Assembly: GCA_014728295.1 (NCBI GenBank)
Contig: WJLW01000024.1
Location: forward strand, 35,272-99,271
DNA: 64,000 nucleotides
Origin: Chitinivibrionales bacterium
GTDB taxonomy: Bacteria; Fibrobacterota; Chitinivibrionia; Chitinivibrionales; WJKA01
Reading direction: 5' to 3'
Shown here: one piece after another, positions 1 through 8,906 of the stretch
Position numbering within the stretch: the first letter of the stretch is position 1
Layout: every line of letters starts with the position of its first letter
The notes under the pieces: model-generated
What the model saw: only the letters and a program-made list of their open reading frames with translations
What the model was told of the DNA's origin: nothing
Databases searched by the model: none
Translations under genes and position numbers: made by a program

Positions 1-2
1 AT

Positions 3-1532
3 CTGGCAGCTTCGGCATTTGAGCAATTACCGGTCAAATTCACGAAATCGACATTGCGCGAGAAGTCTTTTGTACGCGCAGCCGAAAATTATAAGAAAAT
101 GAAAAAGTGGGAACTTGCCGCCGGCGCTTACGCAAAAGGCGCTCAGGCGATTCCCAAAGCCGATTTTGCTATTCCCAGTCTCTCCTCCGCCGCGGACTGT
201 TATGACTCGGCAGGCAATGCTGATATGGCCGGGAAAATGAATGAACTTATTTTCGAGCGCTATGCGGATGACTCGCGAGCACCGCAGGCATTGTATACCG
301 CCGGCTACATCTACGAAAAAGGCAAAATTTATCACAAAGCTATCAAGGCCTATCTGCTGCTTTCCGAGAAGTATCCTAAATCCGAATTTTCGGAAGATGC
401 AGGCTACTCAATCGGTATTTGCTATGAAAAACAGGACAAGTGGGCGGAAGCCGCCAATGCATTCATGGATTTTGCCAAGAAATTTGAAAATAAGGCGAAA
501 CAGGTTGAAGCACTTAAAAAGGCCGGCGACGCTTACAAGAAGGTCAATGATATCAAGGGCGCTGAAAACGCGTACTTGAGTGCAACGACGTTGTACGAAA
601 AATTTAAGAAAAAGGCCGAATTCAATATCGGCACTATTGCGAAAGCGTATGCGGAAGTTGGCGCCATTTACCAGAAAGAATATGCATCTGTCAAGTTGAC
701 CGGCCGCAGAGAAAGAGATGTAAAAAAGCAGGTAAAGGAAAAAGAAAAGGCGCTTAAGAAGGTGCTTGAGCAATATGCAAAAGCCATTGAAACCGGTGTT
801 GAAGACGCTGTGCTAAAATCAACCTGGCTAATTGGTCAGGCGTATGTTGACTTTGCCGAGGCGCTGGCGAATCAAAAGCTGTTTGGTTCGCAGGAGCAGC
901 GTATCGCATCGCGCATCAGAATCGTTTCAAGCCTTGAAAAATATTATGATAAAGCCCAGGAGAAATTTTACTGGAATATCAACAAAGCGCGCGAACAGAA
1001 TCTCACGGGTGAGTATATTGATAGATCAATAGAGTCCTTCATGGAAATGGCATATCGCAAGGGCCGTTTGTTTGAAATGGTAGGAGAAATTTTTGCGGGT
1101 GCCCCCATTCCACGCGGGCTGGCTCCGGAAGAAGAACGCGCCTATAAAGAAATTCTGGAAGAGAAGAAACTGGAAGCAATGGATAAATCTCTTCCTAAAT
1201 ATATCGGCGCAATGAAAGCCGCCTCAGATTTAGGTATTGCCAAAAGCTCCTATCTCGACAGTATTCGCAGCCGGATCAGCATAATCGATCCAACCTCGGA
1301 GTGGCTGACCAAGGAGATCACTGCCTGGACGCCGGATGCGTCGCCTGAAGCGAATGCAGCCACGGTTGAGGAAGGCGAAGTAAGCAAGTCTGTGGCTAAG
1401 GCTGAAGAGGCCCCGTCCAACGAGACGCGCGCTGATCCTACTAAAATGCATAATGAAATGAAAGATGAGCCTGACGATGATTCTGGTGAAAAAAAGAAGG
1501 AACGGCGCAAGAAAAGAAGGAAACGCAGATAA
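3..1532 (+). CDS. TPR-repeat protein, 5' end outside window
   Basis: The reading frame is open from the first bases of the window, so the listed ORF start (a TTG at 54) is probably internal and the gene is 5'-truncated by the window edge. The product is mostly helical, with successive tetratricopeptide-like units (for example ALYTAGYIYEKGKIYHKAIK and YSIGICYEKQDKWAEAANAF) over roughly the first 200 residues. A more irregular helical region follows, and the C-terminal tail is very charged and ends in KKKERRKKRRKRR. It lies 187 bp upstream of a TolQ-TolR-TolR-AgmX cluster on the same strand. TPR proteins accompany Agl/Glt-type motors in myxobacteria and similar clusters elsewhere, so a scaffold or periplasmic partner role is an inference. 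The exact function is not known. Confidence 0.8.
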   Translation: MAASAFEQLPVKFTKSTLREKSFVRAAENYKKMKKWELAAGAYAKGAQAIPKADFAIPSLSSAADCYDSAGNADMAGKMNELIFERYADDSRAPQALYTAGYIYEKGKIYHKAIKAYLLLSEKYPKSEFSEDAGYSIGICYEKQDKWAEAANAFMDFAKKFENKAKQVEALKKAGDAYKKVNDIKGAENAYLSATTLYEKFKKKAEFNIGTIAKAYAEVGAIYQKEYASVKLTGRRERDVKKQVKEKEKALKKVLEQYAKAIETGVEDAVLKSTWLIGQAYVDFAEALANQKLFGSQEQRIASRIRIVSSLEKYYDKAQEKFYWNINKAREQNLTGEYIDRSIESFMEMAYRKGRLFEMVGEIFAGAPIPRGLAPEEERAYKEILEEKKLEAMDKSLPKYIGAMKAASDLGIAKSSYLDSIRSRISIIDPTSEWLTKEITAWTPDASPEANAATVEEGEVSKSVAKAEEAPSNETRADPTKMHNEMKDEPDDDSGEKKKERRKKRRKRR

Positions 1533-1719
1533 AAAGCATCTTTTTTCACATATTTCCGGTAGCAGTCACCGATAACTCGGAAAGGAGCGCGCGGACTGAG
1601 GAGCAAAAAGATATGCTTTAAGTACACAATAAACCGTTTTGTCGCTTTAACTTTTTACTGCATGAAAAAAATTGTAACAAACACAATATTCAAACCGTTT
1701 TCCGTGAAAGGAGTTGAGG

Positions 1720-2340
1720 ATGCTAAAGTTCATCGTTGATGGTTTCAGATCACCTGGTTCATGGGTTATGTGGATCATCCTGTTACTTGCATTCGTCATC
1801 CTGGGTCTTATTATCGAGAGAGTCTGGTACCTGTTTCTTAAGTGCGGTACCGGAACAGGAACTTTTATGTCAGGAATCGCCAAATATCTTAAAGCTGGCG
1901 ATTATGAGAAAGCTATTAAGTATGCAACCTCTGTTAAGACGCCTTTGGCTAAAGGTGTAACGGCTATTCTGGAAAACCGTGGCAAAAGTGCAAAAGCGGT
2001 ACAGAAGGCAATTGACGAGGTATTCTTGACGGAAACCCCGAAGATCGGGCGTTTCATTCCGATTTTGAATACGCTTGCCAACCTTTCAACGCTCCTTGGT
2101 CTGACGGGTACCATCCTGGGCCTTATGATCGCCTTTGACGCTGTTGCCAATGTTCCTGCAGCACAAAGAGCTCAGGCGCTTGCTACCGGTATTTCGGTTG
2201 CTATGTCAACCACGCTTTTTGGACTTATCGTAGCCGTTCCCACCATGCTGGCCCATGGTCTTATCAGTGCAAAGTCTGATTCAGTCATCGAAGAGATGGA
2301 TGAGAAGACTGCGAAACTCGTTAACTTAATAGAAGAGTAA
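1720..2340 (+). CDS. MotA/TolQ/ExbB-family proton channel
   Basis: This 206-residue membrane protein has a first hydrophobic segment at about residues 10-35 (MWIILLLAFVILGLIIERVW). Two more lie in the C-terminal half (LANLSTLLGLTGTILGLMIAF and GISVAMSTTLFGLIVAVPTM), the classical three-helix TolQ/ExbB layout with the conserved GLTGTVxGxxxAF-type motif. I chose ATG 1720 over the listed TTG 1714 because AAAGGAG at 1707-1713 is correctly spaced for the ATG and abuts the TTG. The family forms the inner-membrane proton channel that energises TonB, TolA or gliding and secretion transducers. Two TolR/ExbD genes and an AgmX-like transducer follow directly, so it is probably the stator channel of that complex. 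AglR-like or ExbB-like cannot be decided by eye. Confidence 0.92.
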   Translation: MLKFIVDGFRSPGSWVMWIILLLAFVILGLIIERVWYLFLKCGTGTGTFMSGIAKYLKAGDYEKAIKYATSVKTPLAKGVTAILENRGKSAKAVQKAIDEVFLTETPKIGRFIPILNTLANLSTLLGLTGTILGLMIAFDAVANVPAAQRAQALATGISVAMSTTLFGLIVAVPTMLAHGLISAKSDSVIEEMDEKTAKLVNLIEE

Positions 2341-2368
2341 TAATCAAAGAATAACAAGGATTGTTGGA

Positions 2369-3160
2369 ATGGCAGCAAAGAAGAAGCTTGCAGCGGATGT
2401 AAAAGAGCTCAACCTGCAGCCGTTTATGTGTCTGATGGTTGTGCTTATTCCAATGCTTTTATTGTCGGCTGAGTTTGCTAAAATAGCGATTATCGATCTG
2501 AAATTGCCGGAAGCCCGCGGTTCGCAAACGCAAAAGACAGTAAAGAAACGTAAGCAGGAAGAAGAAAACAAGTTGTTGCTTACTGCCATAATAACAGACT
2601 CTGTTTTAACTCTTGGCGCAAAAGGTGGTTTCCTGCCCTCGCTCTTTTACAAAGAATTCCACAAATACATTGCAAAAGATGACGGTACGGAGACCATTGT
2701 TCCTTTTGATCCTTCTTCCGAAGAAAAGCCAAAGCATCCCAAAACGGGAAGACCGCTTGATATTTACGAGCGCTATGATATTCTGCTGTATGCCTGTGAT
2801 CAGGAATTTCAGAATATCAAAAAAGTGCTCTATACAAATTATGGCGAAATGTTGACCGATGCTCAGAACAAGCCTGTAGAGGAAGTATCGGTTGGCGATT
2901 CCGTATATGCTTTGAGCAATCCTCGAAGATTGATTGTTGTTAAGGACCCTTCTGAGTTTTCGCTCAAGAGCATGTCTGTATATGATGAGCTACGCAACAG
3001 ACTTATGAATGTAAAGGAACGGTTCAAAGAGGCCGACGATGGGGATGATATCATCATCGCGGCCGAGAATGAAGTCTTGTATGATAAGATTATCCAGATT
3101 ATGGATGCAGCAAGACTTGCCGATTTCCCCAACATCTCAATAGCGAAGCTAAGAGGTTAA
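2369..3160 (+). CDS. ExbD/TolR-like protein, long form
   Basis: This 263-residue protein has a short cytoplasmic N-terminus (MAAKKKLAADVKELNLQPF), then one transmembrane helix at about residues 20-45 (CLMVVLIPMLLLSAEFAKIA), as in ExbD/TolR. The periplasmic part is much longer than in standard family members, which are about 130-170 residues. Its C-terminus (DIIIAAENEVLYDKIIQIMDAARLADFPNIS) matches the usual ExbD C-terminal fold, in which a conserved strand and helix precede the end. The family's key helix Asp is not obvious: the LNLQPFMCLMVVLIPM region lacks the usual PLVD-type Asp. It may therefore not take part directly in proton flow. It stands one base from the next ExbD-like gene. Confidence 0.82.
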   Translation: MAAKKKLAADVKELNLQPFMCLMVVLIPMLLLSAEFAKIAIIDLKLPEARGSQTQKTVKKRKQEEENKLLLTAIITDSVLTLGAKGGFLPSLFYKEFHKYIAKDDGTETIVPFDPSSEEKPKHPKTGRPLDIYERYDILLYACDQEFQNIKKVLYTNYGEMLTDAQNKPVEEVSVGDSVYALSNPRRLIVVKDPSEFSLKSMSVYDELRNRLMNVKERFKEADDGDDIIIAAENEVLYDKIIQIMDAARLADFPNISIAKLRG

Positions 3161-3161
3161 T

Positions 3162-3665
3162 ATGCCTAAAAAACGTGGAAGATATGTAAAAGGTCCCAAA
3201 CGCGAAGGCTTGCAAATCACTTCCATGATGGACATGTTTACCATTATTCTAGTCTTTCTTCTCAAGCAGTTTTCTGCAGAGGGAAAAATCTTGACCAACG
3301 CGGACAATCTGGTGCTTCCCAACTCTTCTTCTAAAAAGAAGCCGAAGGATGTAACGCTCCAGATTGCGGTAACCAATGACATGATCCTGGTTGATAATGC
3401 ACCGGTTGTGCCGACTCAGATTATGCGTGATATCCCACAGGAGAACATGGACCAGTCAGATCCCAAGCTGGTTCAGACGCTTGCTGAGAATTTTGCGCAA
3501 GAAGAAGAGATGGTACGACTCGGCGCCCTTAACAAGGTTGAGGGCAAGGTCGTGATCCAGGTAGACAAGAATATGGAATTCGATGTTCTTTATAAAGTGA
3601 TGAATTCATGCGGCAAAGTAGGATATAATAATATGAACTTTGCAGTTATGGAAAGAGAAGGTTGA
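3162..3665 (+). CDS. ExbD/TolR-like protein
   Basis: This 167-residue ExbD/TolR family protein has a basic N-terminus, then LQITSMMDMFTIILVFLLKQF as the single transmembrane helix. The Asp in SMMDMFTIILVFLL is at the position of the protonatable Asp of TolR/ExbD. The C-terminal periplasmic domain ends in IQVDKNMEFDVLYKVMNSCGKVGYNNMNFAV, the canonical D-x-x-x-x-x-x-v-x-d-x-x-x-x-a-G-f-x-x-i-x-l-a-v pattern. The gene begins one base after the upstream ExbD-like stop, so the two are translationally linked. A pair of non-identical TolR proteins, one with and one without the Asp, resembles the AglQ/AglS arrangement of the myxobacterial motor. That parallel is inference. Confidence 0.88.
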   Translation: MPKKRGRYVKGPKREGLQITSMMDMFTIILVFLLKQFSAEGKILTNADNLVLPNSSSKKKPKDVTLQIAVTNDMILVDNAPVVPTQIMRDIPQENMDQSDPKLVQTLAENFAQEEEMVRLGALNKVEGKVVIQVDKNMEFDVLYKVMNSCGKVGYNNMNFAVMEREG

Positions 3666-3667
3666 GC

Positions 3668-5053
3668 GTGAAATATAAAGTTTTAATTCAAAAATGCTCA
3701 GAACCCGAACGAGCTGCGAAAATTGCCGAAGAAGTTGCCAAGCTCTCCGGAAGCAGTGTCGCTGTTGTAATAGCGGCTATTGTGCAAAAAACAGTCTGTA
3801 TTAAAAAAGAGGCTGAGGAAAGCGAAGCGCAGCGACTGAAGCAACAATTCGAAGCCGTGGGCGCTGAGGTGATTTTAGAAGAACTCGATATTCCTGAAGA
3901 AAAACCTGTTGCGGCACCTGCTCCGCCAGCGGCACCGGTTGCTGCAGCAGCAACAACTGCAAGCGCGCAGCCTCCGCCACAACCGGCGGCTCCTCAGCAG
4001 CCGGCAGCAGCTTCGCCAAAATCATACGATGATGATGAGTATGATGAAGACGAAGAACCGGGCCGCATACGCAGTCCTGAAGAATATTCTGAAATATTGA
4101 AAACGCGTAACGATATTTTTATTGTCGATCGCAGCAAAAAGATTCATGTTATTCAGGCGATCTGTTTTGTCTGCGCCCTGGTTGCCGGGTTCGTATTGAA
4201 TACCTATGAATATGCCGATGTAGCAACAGATTTTTTCGAAAAGATCCCCGAAGAGCGTGTCGCCAAGTTGGTTAAAGATCTTCCCGAAACACTTCAGAAG
4301 AAAAAAGAAGATGAAAAGAAGGAAGATATTAAAACCGATAAGAAAAAGCTCAAGCCGAAAAAGAAGAAAGGCGCGGGCGGTCGTACCGGTGGTGGCGGGG
4401 ATCCTCGCGCTCGGGTCACGCGCAAAGGCGTGCTCGGTATTATTTCCGGTCAGATCAAAGGAAAAACCGTTGCGTCTGCAGATGTATTCGGTAAAGGCGG
4501 ATTCGCTTCCGGCATCGATGCTATTTTGCAGGGTGTCGGCGGATTGAAAGCAGGCGGCAGCGGGGGTGTCGGGCGCAAAGGCGCAGCCGGTATCGGTTAC
4601 GGAGCCGGCTACGGAAGCGGTTTCGGCGGTGGCGGCGGTGGTATTGACGACCTCATCGGCGGCCTGATGGGTGGCGATGACGGCAGTGCGCTTGGCTTAA
4701 AAAAGCGCGGCAGCCTGAAAATCTCCGCTCCCAAGTTTGTTAAGGGTGGAGCCTTGACAGGCGGTAGAAGTATGGCCAGCATTCGCCGTGTTGTTATGCA
4801 GAACCTGGCGGCACTGAGGTATGCGTACAACAAGCGCTTGAGAGAAAAACCTGGACTTAAGGGAAAGATAACTGTAAAATGGGCTATTGATGAATTTGGT
4901 AAAGTCATTTTTGCCCAGGTTGTTTCATCCACAATCAAAGATTCCCAATTGGAAGCTACGGTTGTCAGCAAGATTAAACGCTGGGCATTTGGAAAAATCG
5001 ATAAACCCGGAGATGTTACGGAAGTCGTTTATCCATTTGTTTTCTCTCAATAG
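3668..5053 (+). CDS. TonB-like energy transducer with AgmX/PglI-type C-terminal domain
   Basis: The product has about 461 residues. I prefer GTG 3668 because GAGAAGG at 3655-3661 is six bases upstream; the TTG at 3662, which overlaps the previous stop, is the alternative. Domain order: an alpha/beta domain of about 75 residues; a Pro/Ala/Gln-rich linker; an acidic stretch; a single transmembrane helix at about residues 155-180 (VIQAICFVCALVAGFVLN); a Lys-rich then Gly-rich periplasmic linker (GGGGGG and similar); and a C-terminal domain of about 90 residues (KGKITVKWAIDEFGKVIFAQ) of the AgmX/PglI or TonB_C type. This is the layout of a protein that reaches from the inner membrane towards an outer-membrane partner, driven by the upstream TolQ/TolR channel. 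Its outer-membrane target is unknown; the next gene is a candidate. Confidence 0.85.
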   Translation: MKYKVLIQKCSEPERAAKIAEEVAKLSGSSVAVVIAAIVQKTVCIKKEAEESEAQRLKQQFEAVGAEVILEELDIPEEKPVAAPAPPAAPVAAAATTASAQPPPQPAAPQQPAAASPKSYDDDEYDEDEEPGRIRSPEEYSEILKTRNDIFIVDRSKKIHVIQAICFVCALVAGFVLNTYEYADVATDFFEKIPEERVAKLVKDLPETLQKKKEDEKKEDIKTDKKKLKPKKKKGAGGRTGGGGDPRARVTRKGVLGIISGQIKGKTVASADVFGKGGFASGIDAILQGVGGLKAGGSGGVGRKGAAGIGYGAGYGSGFGGGGGGIDDLIGGLMGGDDGSALGLKKRGSLKISAPKFVKGGALTGGRSMASIRRVVMQNLAALRYAYNKRLREKPGLKGKITVKWAIDEFGKVIFAQVVSSTIKDSQLEATVVSKIKRWAFGKIDKPGDVTEVVYPFVFSQ

Positions 5054-5119
5054 TTTTAAGTATATTACTGAGTGCACTTAAAAACAGGTCCTTTCCAACT
5101 TTACATGGGGGAGATGTAC

Positions 5120-6361
5120 ATGAGGAGAACCCTTGTATGCCTTGTTATTGGTTTAGTAGGATTGGTTGCTCATCTTAATGCAACTGATTCCCGTATTATT
5201 GCGCTAGGTCGGCATGATAATTTCTTCATGGATGACTACAGCATTTTTCGTAATCCTGCTAATATCAGCATCTACCCTAATTTACTTATAGGATCGGGTG
5301 GATACTTTGCGCAGGAAGATGATCCCGAAGAGCTTCAAAATACCGCTAATCCTGCACTCAAGCGAGTAAACAGAGATCCTGTCAGCCCATATGCCGGGGG
5401 GATCATTTCTTATTCGTTCAATCAGTCAACCGAAAGTGGCAGTCAGTATCCCATGTTCTCGATTGGCGCCGTTTTTAATCGGTATGATCGGTTTATGGAC
5501 TATTTGCTGCAGGATACCGAAGAATTCGCAGAAGCCTTTAGGGAAGATAGTGCGCTGATATTGCCTACTCCGGTCGGCAAATTCGATGTCCTTGCCGGCT
5601 GGGCTTTGAAGAACGGGTCGATGTTTGGCGTAGGAGCGTACCTTGCTTTTCAAAAAGAAAGCTACGGCACCCTTCCCAAAGAAATCGAATCAAGTCTTTT
5701 CCGCTTGAATCTTGGCGCAAATATTCCCGTGGCTCAAGCTATTGATTTTGAAGCATCGCTTGGGGTGGGCGGCATGAATTTGATAGGTGTAGATACGTCT
5801 GGCGGCACTCAGCAAATAAAAACCCTGGCCGACATCGGTGAAAGCGATTTTATTTTGAATGCAGACTTGCGTCTGTTCTCTGCGCTGGCGAGTATCAATG
5901 GAGAATTTGTCCCGCATTTCGGTTTGACCTACATAGATATTACCCAGTATGATATGTTTGAAGCCGAGTTCGGGTTGGGCGCCACGATCAACATAGATAA
6001 AGGATTTGGCTGGGCCGGACTTGACATTATCTATTTGCAGGAAGATAATGACGGTATTGGCGGCAGAATTAGCTTCGGATTGGAGAGAAATCTGCTCTGG
6101 GACTGGTTTTTGTTAAGAGCAGGTGTTTCAAAGAAGCTTATGTTTGTCGAAACAGCCGACGGCGATGGAAAATGGATCGAAAATGCCGAAGCGGATGCTT
6201 CTGATGATGACTTTCTGGGAATTGGCATTGGATTCAATGTTGAAAATCGCCTGAAGATCGATTGTGTTATCGCCGAAGATGTCTTTTATACCTTCACCAA
6301 CCTGATTTCAGCACCTCAGCATCATTTGCTGACGCGATTTTCAATCTCCTACAGTTTCTAG
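5120..6361 (+). CDS. Predicted outer-membrane beta-barrel protein
   Basis: I place the start at ATG 5120 (MRRTLVCLVIGLVGLVAHLNA), with GGGGGAG at 5107-5113 in good position. The ORF start at 5072 and the ATG at 5114 would put extra residues before a clear signal peptide. The mature protein is about 390 residues of alternating hydrophobic strands and Gly/Asp turns. It ends in LLTRFSISYSF, with a terminal aromatic residue as in outer-membrane barrels. The N-terminal DNFFMDDYSIFRNPANI region resembles PorV/FadL-like surface proteins of the FCB group, although the family is not certain. It is the last gene of the TolQR/AgmX operon, just before an intrinsic terminator, and may be the partner or cargo of that complex. 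Confidence 0.72.
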   Translation: MRRTLVCLVIGLVGLVAHLNATDSRIIALGRHDNFFMDDYSIFRNPANISIYPNLLIGSGGYFAQEDDPEELQNTANPALKRVNRDPVSPYAGGIISYSFNQSTESGSQYPMFSIGAVFNRYDRFMDYLLQDTEEFAEAFREDSALILPTPVGKFDVLAGWALKNGSMFGVGAYLAFQKESYGTLPKEIESSLFRLNLGANIPVAQAIDFEASLGVGGMNLIGVDTSGGTQQIKTLADIGESDFILNADLRLFSALASINGEFVPHFGLTYIDITQYDMFEAEFGLGATINIDKGFGWAGLDIIYLQEDNDGIGGRISFGLERNLLWDWFLLRAGVSKKLMFVETADGDGKWIENAEADASDDDFLGIGIGFNVENRLKIDCVIAEDVFYTFTNLISAPQHHLLTRFSISYSF

Positions 6362-6388
6362 CAGGAATCAAAAAATCATATACTATAC

Positions 6389-6418
6389 GGCGAGTGATAT
6401 CGGTCACTCGCCTTTTTT
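6389..6418 (+). terminator. Intrinsic (Rho-independent) terminator
   Basis: A perfect 9-bp stem, GGCGAGTGA paired with TCACTCGCC, encloses a 6-nt loop (TATCGG) and is followed immediately by TTTTTT. It lies 27 bp after the stop of the barrel gene and separates the motor operon from the ABC transporter operon. Confidence 0.93.
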
Positions 6419-6530
6419 ATTGTGCAAAGGGATGAAAAAAGCTCAGAGAAAATAGTATCTTATAGTGTTCTTAGAGCCAAAAATGATTATAAATGCCACC
6501 CATAAAACTTAATTGTGCAGGAGGAGGAGT

Positions 6531-7991
6531 ATGAAACTCAGCAAAATGTTTGCGGCAGCAATTGCGGTAGTACTGGGCATGAGCGGGTGCGCCCGGAAGA
6601 CGGATACGCCGACAATCACGATACTGCTCAGGATGATGCCCGCACAGGAAAGGTTTTTGCGCGATGAAATAGTGCCGGCCTTCGAGAAGGAGCATGATTG
6701 CAAGGTGCAAATAGCCAATTTTGATAATCAATGGGATATTGAAAGGCTCCTTAGGCTTGAAAATGAAAAGAAAAATCCCGAAATTGATATTGTAAAAACT
6801 CCCTTTGAAATGACAAGAGTACTCGTGGATAAGGGCTACATTCAGGAATTGACAACGGTAACCGATTCTCCAACGGCAATGCAGGATCTGGCCGAGTATC
6901 ATCAATTGGCGAGCGGGCTGGGATACATTGACGGAAAGCCTTTTTATATTCCCAGAAAGCTTGAATCCCGAATTCTGTTTTACCGTAAGTCAATGGTTGC
7001 CGACGCCATAGCCAAATATGCGGCGCATAAGCAGGATATCGACACACGCTTGAAAGCACTCAATGGGAAGGGGTTTCCTGCCGATTATCAGCTCGAAGCC
7101 GAACCGGGAGAATGGGATTTTTTTGACTTGTTTGCCGTGGGCCACATCTGGGCCAATGAAACATACAATGGAGTAAAAATGGGTCGCATTGCCCATCGGG
7201 GCGCCCCCTATGGGGGAACGGCGCTGTTTTTGATCGATCGTGCGTTACAACTGGGAGCATCCAAAGAAAAGATTCTCGAGTTTACTGCCGATGAGGTCTC
7301 TGAAATGTTTATGTGGGAGCATGTTTTCGTAAAAGAAGGGCTCTACAATATGAGCATGTGGCAGGACAAATGGAAAGGTTCGGATATATACAACGGAATC
7401 AAGGACGGAAAAGTTTTTCTTGCCTACCTTCAGCAAATTGACTGCTTCAATGTGCACGGGTGGGAGGACGATCTGGGAATGCCGGGTTACCTGCCGGAAA
7501 AAGGGGATATGGGGCTGGCTGTCGTGCCCCAGGCTGTTTCGCTTGATTTAAATGACGAAGGTGAGCCGCAGATCAGCGGTTCGCGTGCAATCTCTACCGG
7601 TGGATGGTGGTGGGGAATACCTCAAACGAGTTCACATAAGAGAATCGCATATAAACTGATACGCTACATAACCAACAAAGAAAATCAGGCAAATGAGTGT
7701 TCAAAGTTTGGAATGATTCCTGTACGTAAAGATCTGCTTGCCAATGTTCCAGAAGTGTTTGAGCAAGGCTGGGTTGGTGATATTTACCGGACATCCGTTG
7801 AGCAGTTGAAAATTAATGAGCTAACGACTGTGCCGCTCGTTGAAAACTATGCAGACGTAGCCAGGCGGTATGTTGACGCATGGCAGAAGCTTTGCATCGA
7901 GTATGATGAGCAAAAAGACGGAGAAATGAACGTGTCAACCATGAAAATGCGGCTTGCCAGCGATTTCGCAAGCTCGATGGAGACCCCGTAA
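6531..7991 (+). CDS. ABC transporter extracellular solute-binding protein (family 1, lipoprotein)
   Basis: The start is ATG 6531, preceded by AGGAGGAGGAG. The product of about 486 residues begins with a lipoprotein signal (MKLSKMFAAAIAVVLGMSGC), so the mature N-terminus is the lipidated Cys at about residue 20. The body has features of family 1 sugar-binding proteins: ITILLRMMPAQERFLRDEIVPAFEKEH at the start of lobe one, a GYLPEKGDMGLAVVPQ segment, and a C-terminal IAYKLIRYITNKENQ helix. It would capture a substrate, probably an oligosaccharide or other polyol-type compound, and deliver it to the two permeases encoded next. The substrate cannot be read from sequence. It is the first gene of a four-gene importer operon. 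Confidence 0.88.
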   Translation: MKLSKMFAAAIAVVLGMSGCARKTDTPTITILLRMMPAQERFLRDEIVPAFEKEHDCKVQIANFDNQWDIERLLRLENEKKNPEIDIVKTPFEMTRVLVDKGYIQELTTVTDSPTAMQDLAEYHQLASGLGYIDGKPFYIPRKLESRILFYRKSMVADAIAKYAAHKQDIDTRLKALNGKGFPADYQLEAEPGEWDFFDLFAVGHIWANETYNGVKMGRIAHRGAPYGGTALFLIDRALQLGASKEKILEFTADEVSEMFMWEHVFVKEGLYNMSMWQDKWKGSDIYNGIKDGKVFLAYLQQIDCFNVHGWEDDLGMPGYLPEKGDMGLAVVPQAVSLDLNDEGEPQISGSRAISTGGWWWGIPQTSSHKRIAYKLIRYITNKENQANECSKFGMIPVRKDLLANVPEVFEQGWVGDIYRTSVEQLKINELTTVPLVENYADVARRYVDAWQKLCIEYDEQKDGEMNVSTMKMRLASDFASSMETP

Positions 7992-8010
7992 CCGAAAACC
8001 TTGACACCCA

Positions 8011-8904
8011 ATGATTGCTTTCGGCCGAAAGCTTAAACTGCTAAAAAAAATGTGGCCGCTCATCCCGGCGGCCCTTTATCTGATTGGTTTTCTGGTAATC
8101 GTCTCCCTGTTTTTGCTGGGTTTGAGCTTGTCGGTTACCTCACGTGGCCAGACAACTTTTCCCGCGTTGCAAACGTATCAGGCGATATTCTCGGATAGTG
8201 AATTCTGGGTTGCACTTGTCAACTCAACCATATTCGTTATAATCGGCACACCCCTTGAATTACTTACCGGATTGATATTGGCAGTCATTTTATACAAGCG
8301 CTTTATCATGCGAAATGCCGTACGCAGCCTTTTGCTGATTCCTCTGGCGATACCGGCACTGGTAACTGCAATTTTGCTCTTGATTTTATTCGATTATCCA
8401 GGGGGCCACATCAACCATTTGCTGATGGGCAATTATTCTCTATTACCCGGAGTAATACAGCATCCGGTAAACTGGCGCGGCTCGACGCTTTTTGCGCTTG
8501 GTGTTTCTATGCTGGGCAAAATCTGGCGCGACATGCCAATATCGATGCTTATCATTATTGCCGGACTAAACGCGATCGATCCACTGCTCTTTGATGCGGC
8601 ACGAACGATGGGCGCTGGATGGCGCAAACAGCTTACCAGTGTTATCATCCCGCTGATATTGCCCTCTATCTCCGCAGTTTTACTGCTGAGATCAATTGAA
8701 ATGTGGAAGGAATTCATCTTTCCTTTTGTGCTGGCGGGAAGGTTTAACCTGCTGGGAACGTTGATTGAATTGTTTTATAACGACTGGAGTAATCCGCACA
8801 AGGCTGCCGCTGTTGCCGTAGTGCTTGTGGTTTGTATTTCCTTGACTGCCGTTGTGCTGTTTGTACTGACAGAACTTACCAGACGCTTGTTGACAGGACG
8901 TTGA
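8011..8904 (+). CDS. ABC transporter permease, MalF-like
   Basis: This 297-residue integral membrane protein has about six hydrophobic helices (the first is LIPAALYLIGFLVIVSLFLL). It carries the cytoplasmic EAA loop LFDAARTMGAGWRKQLTSVI followed by PLILPSISAV, through which MalF-type permeases contact the ATPase. It begins 19 bp after the binding-protein gene and is followed almost directly by a second permease. No large periplasmic domain is present, as is usual outside enterobacterial MalF. Confidence 0.9.
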   Translation: MIAFGRKLKLLKKMWPLIPAALYLIGFLVIVSLFLLGLSLSVTSRGQTTFPALQTYQAIFSDSEFWVALVNSTIFVIIGTPLELLTGLILAVILYKRFIMRNAVRSLLLIPLAIPALVTAILLLILFDYPGGHINHLLMGNYSLLPGVIQHPVNWRGSTLFALGVSMLGKIWRDMPISMLIIIAGLNAIDPLLFDAARTMGAGWRKQLTSVIIPLILPSISAVLLLRSIEMWKEFIFPFVLAGRFNLLGTLIELFYNDWSNPHKAAAVAVVLVVCISLTAVVLFVLTELTRRLLTGR

Positions 8905-8906
8905 AC

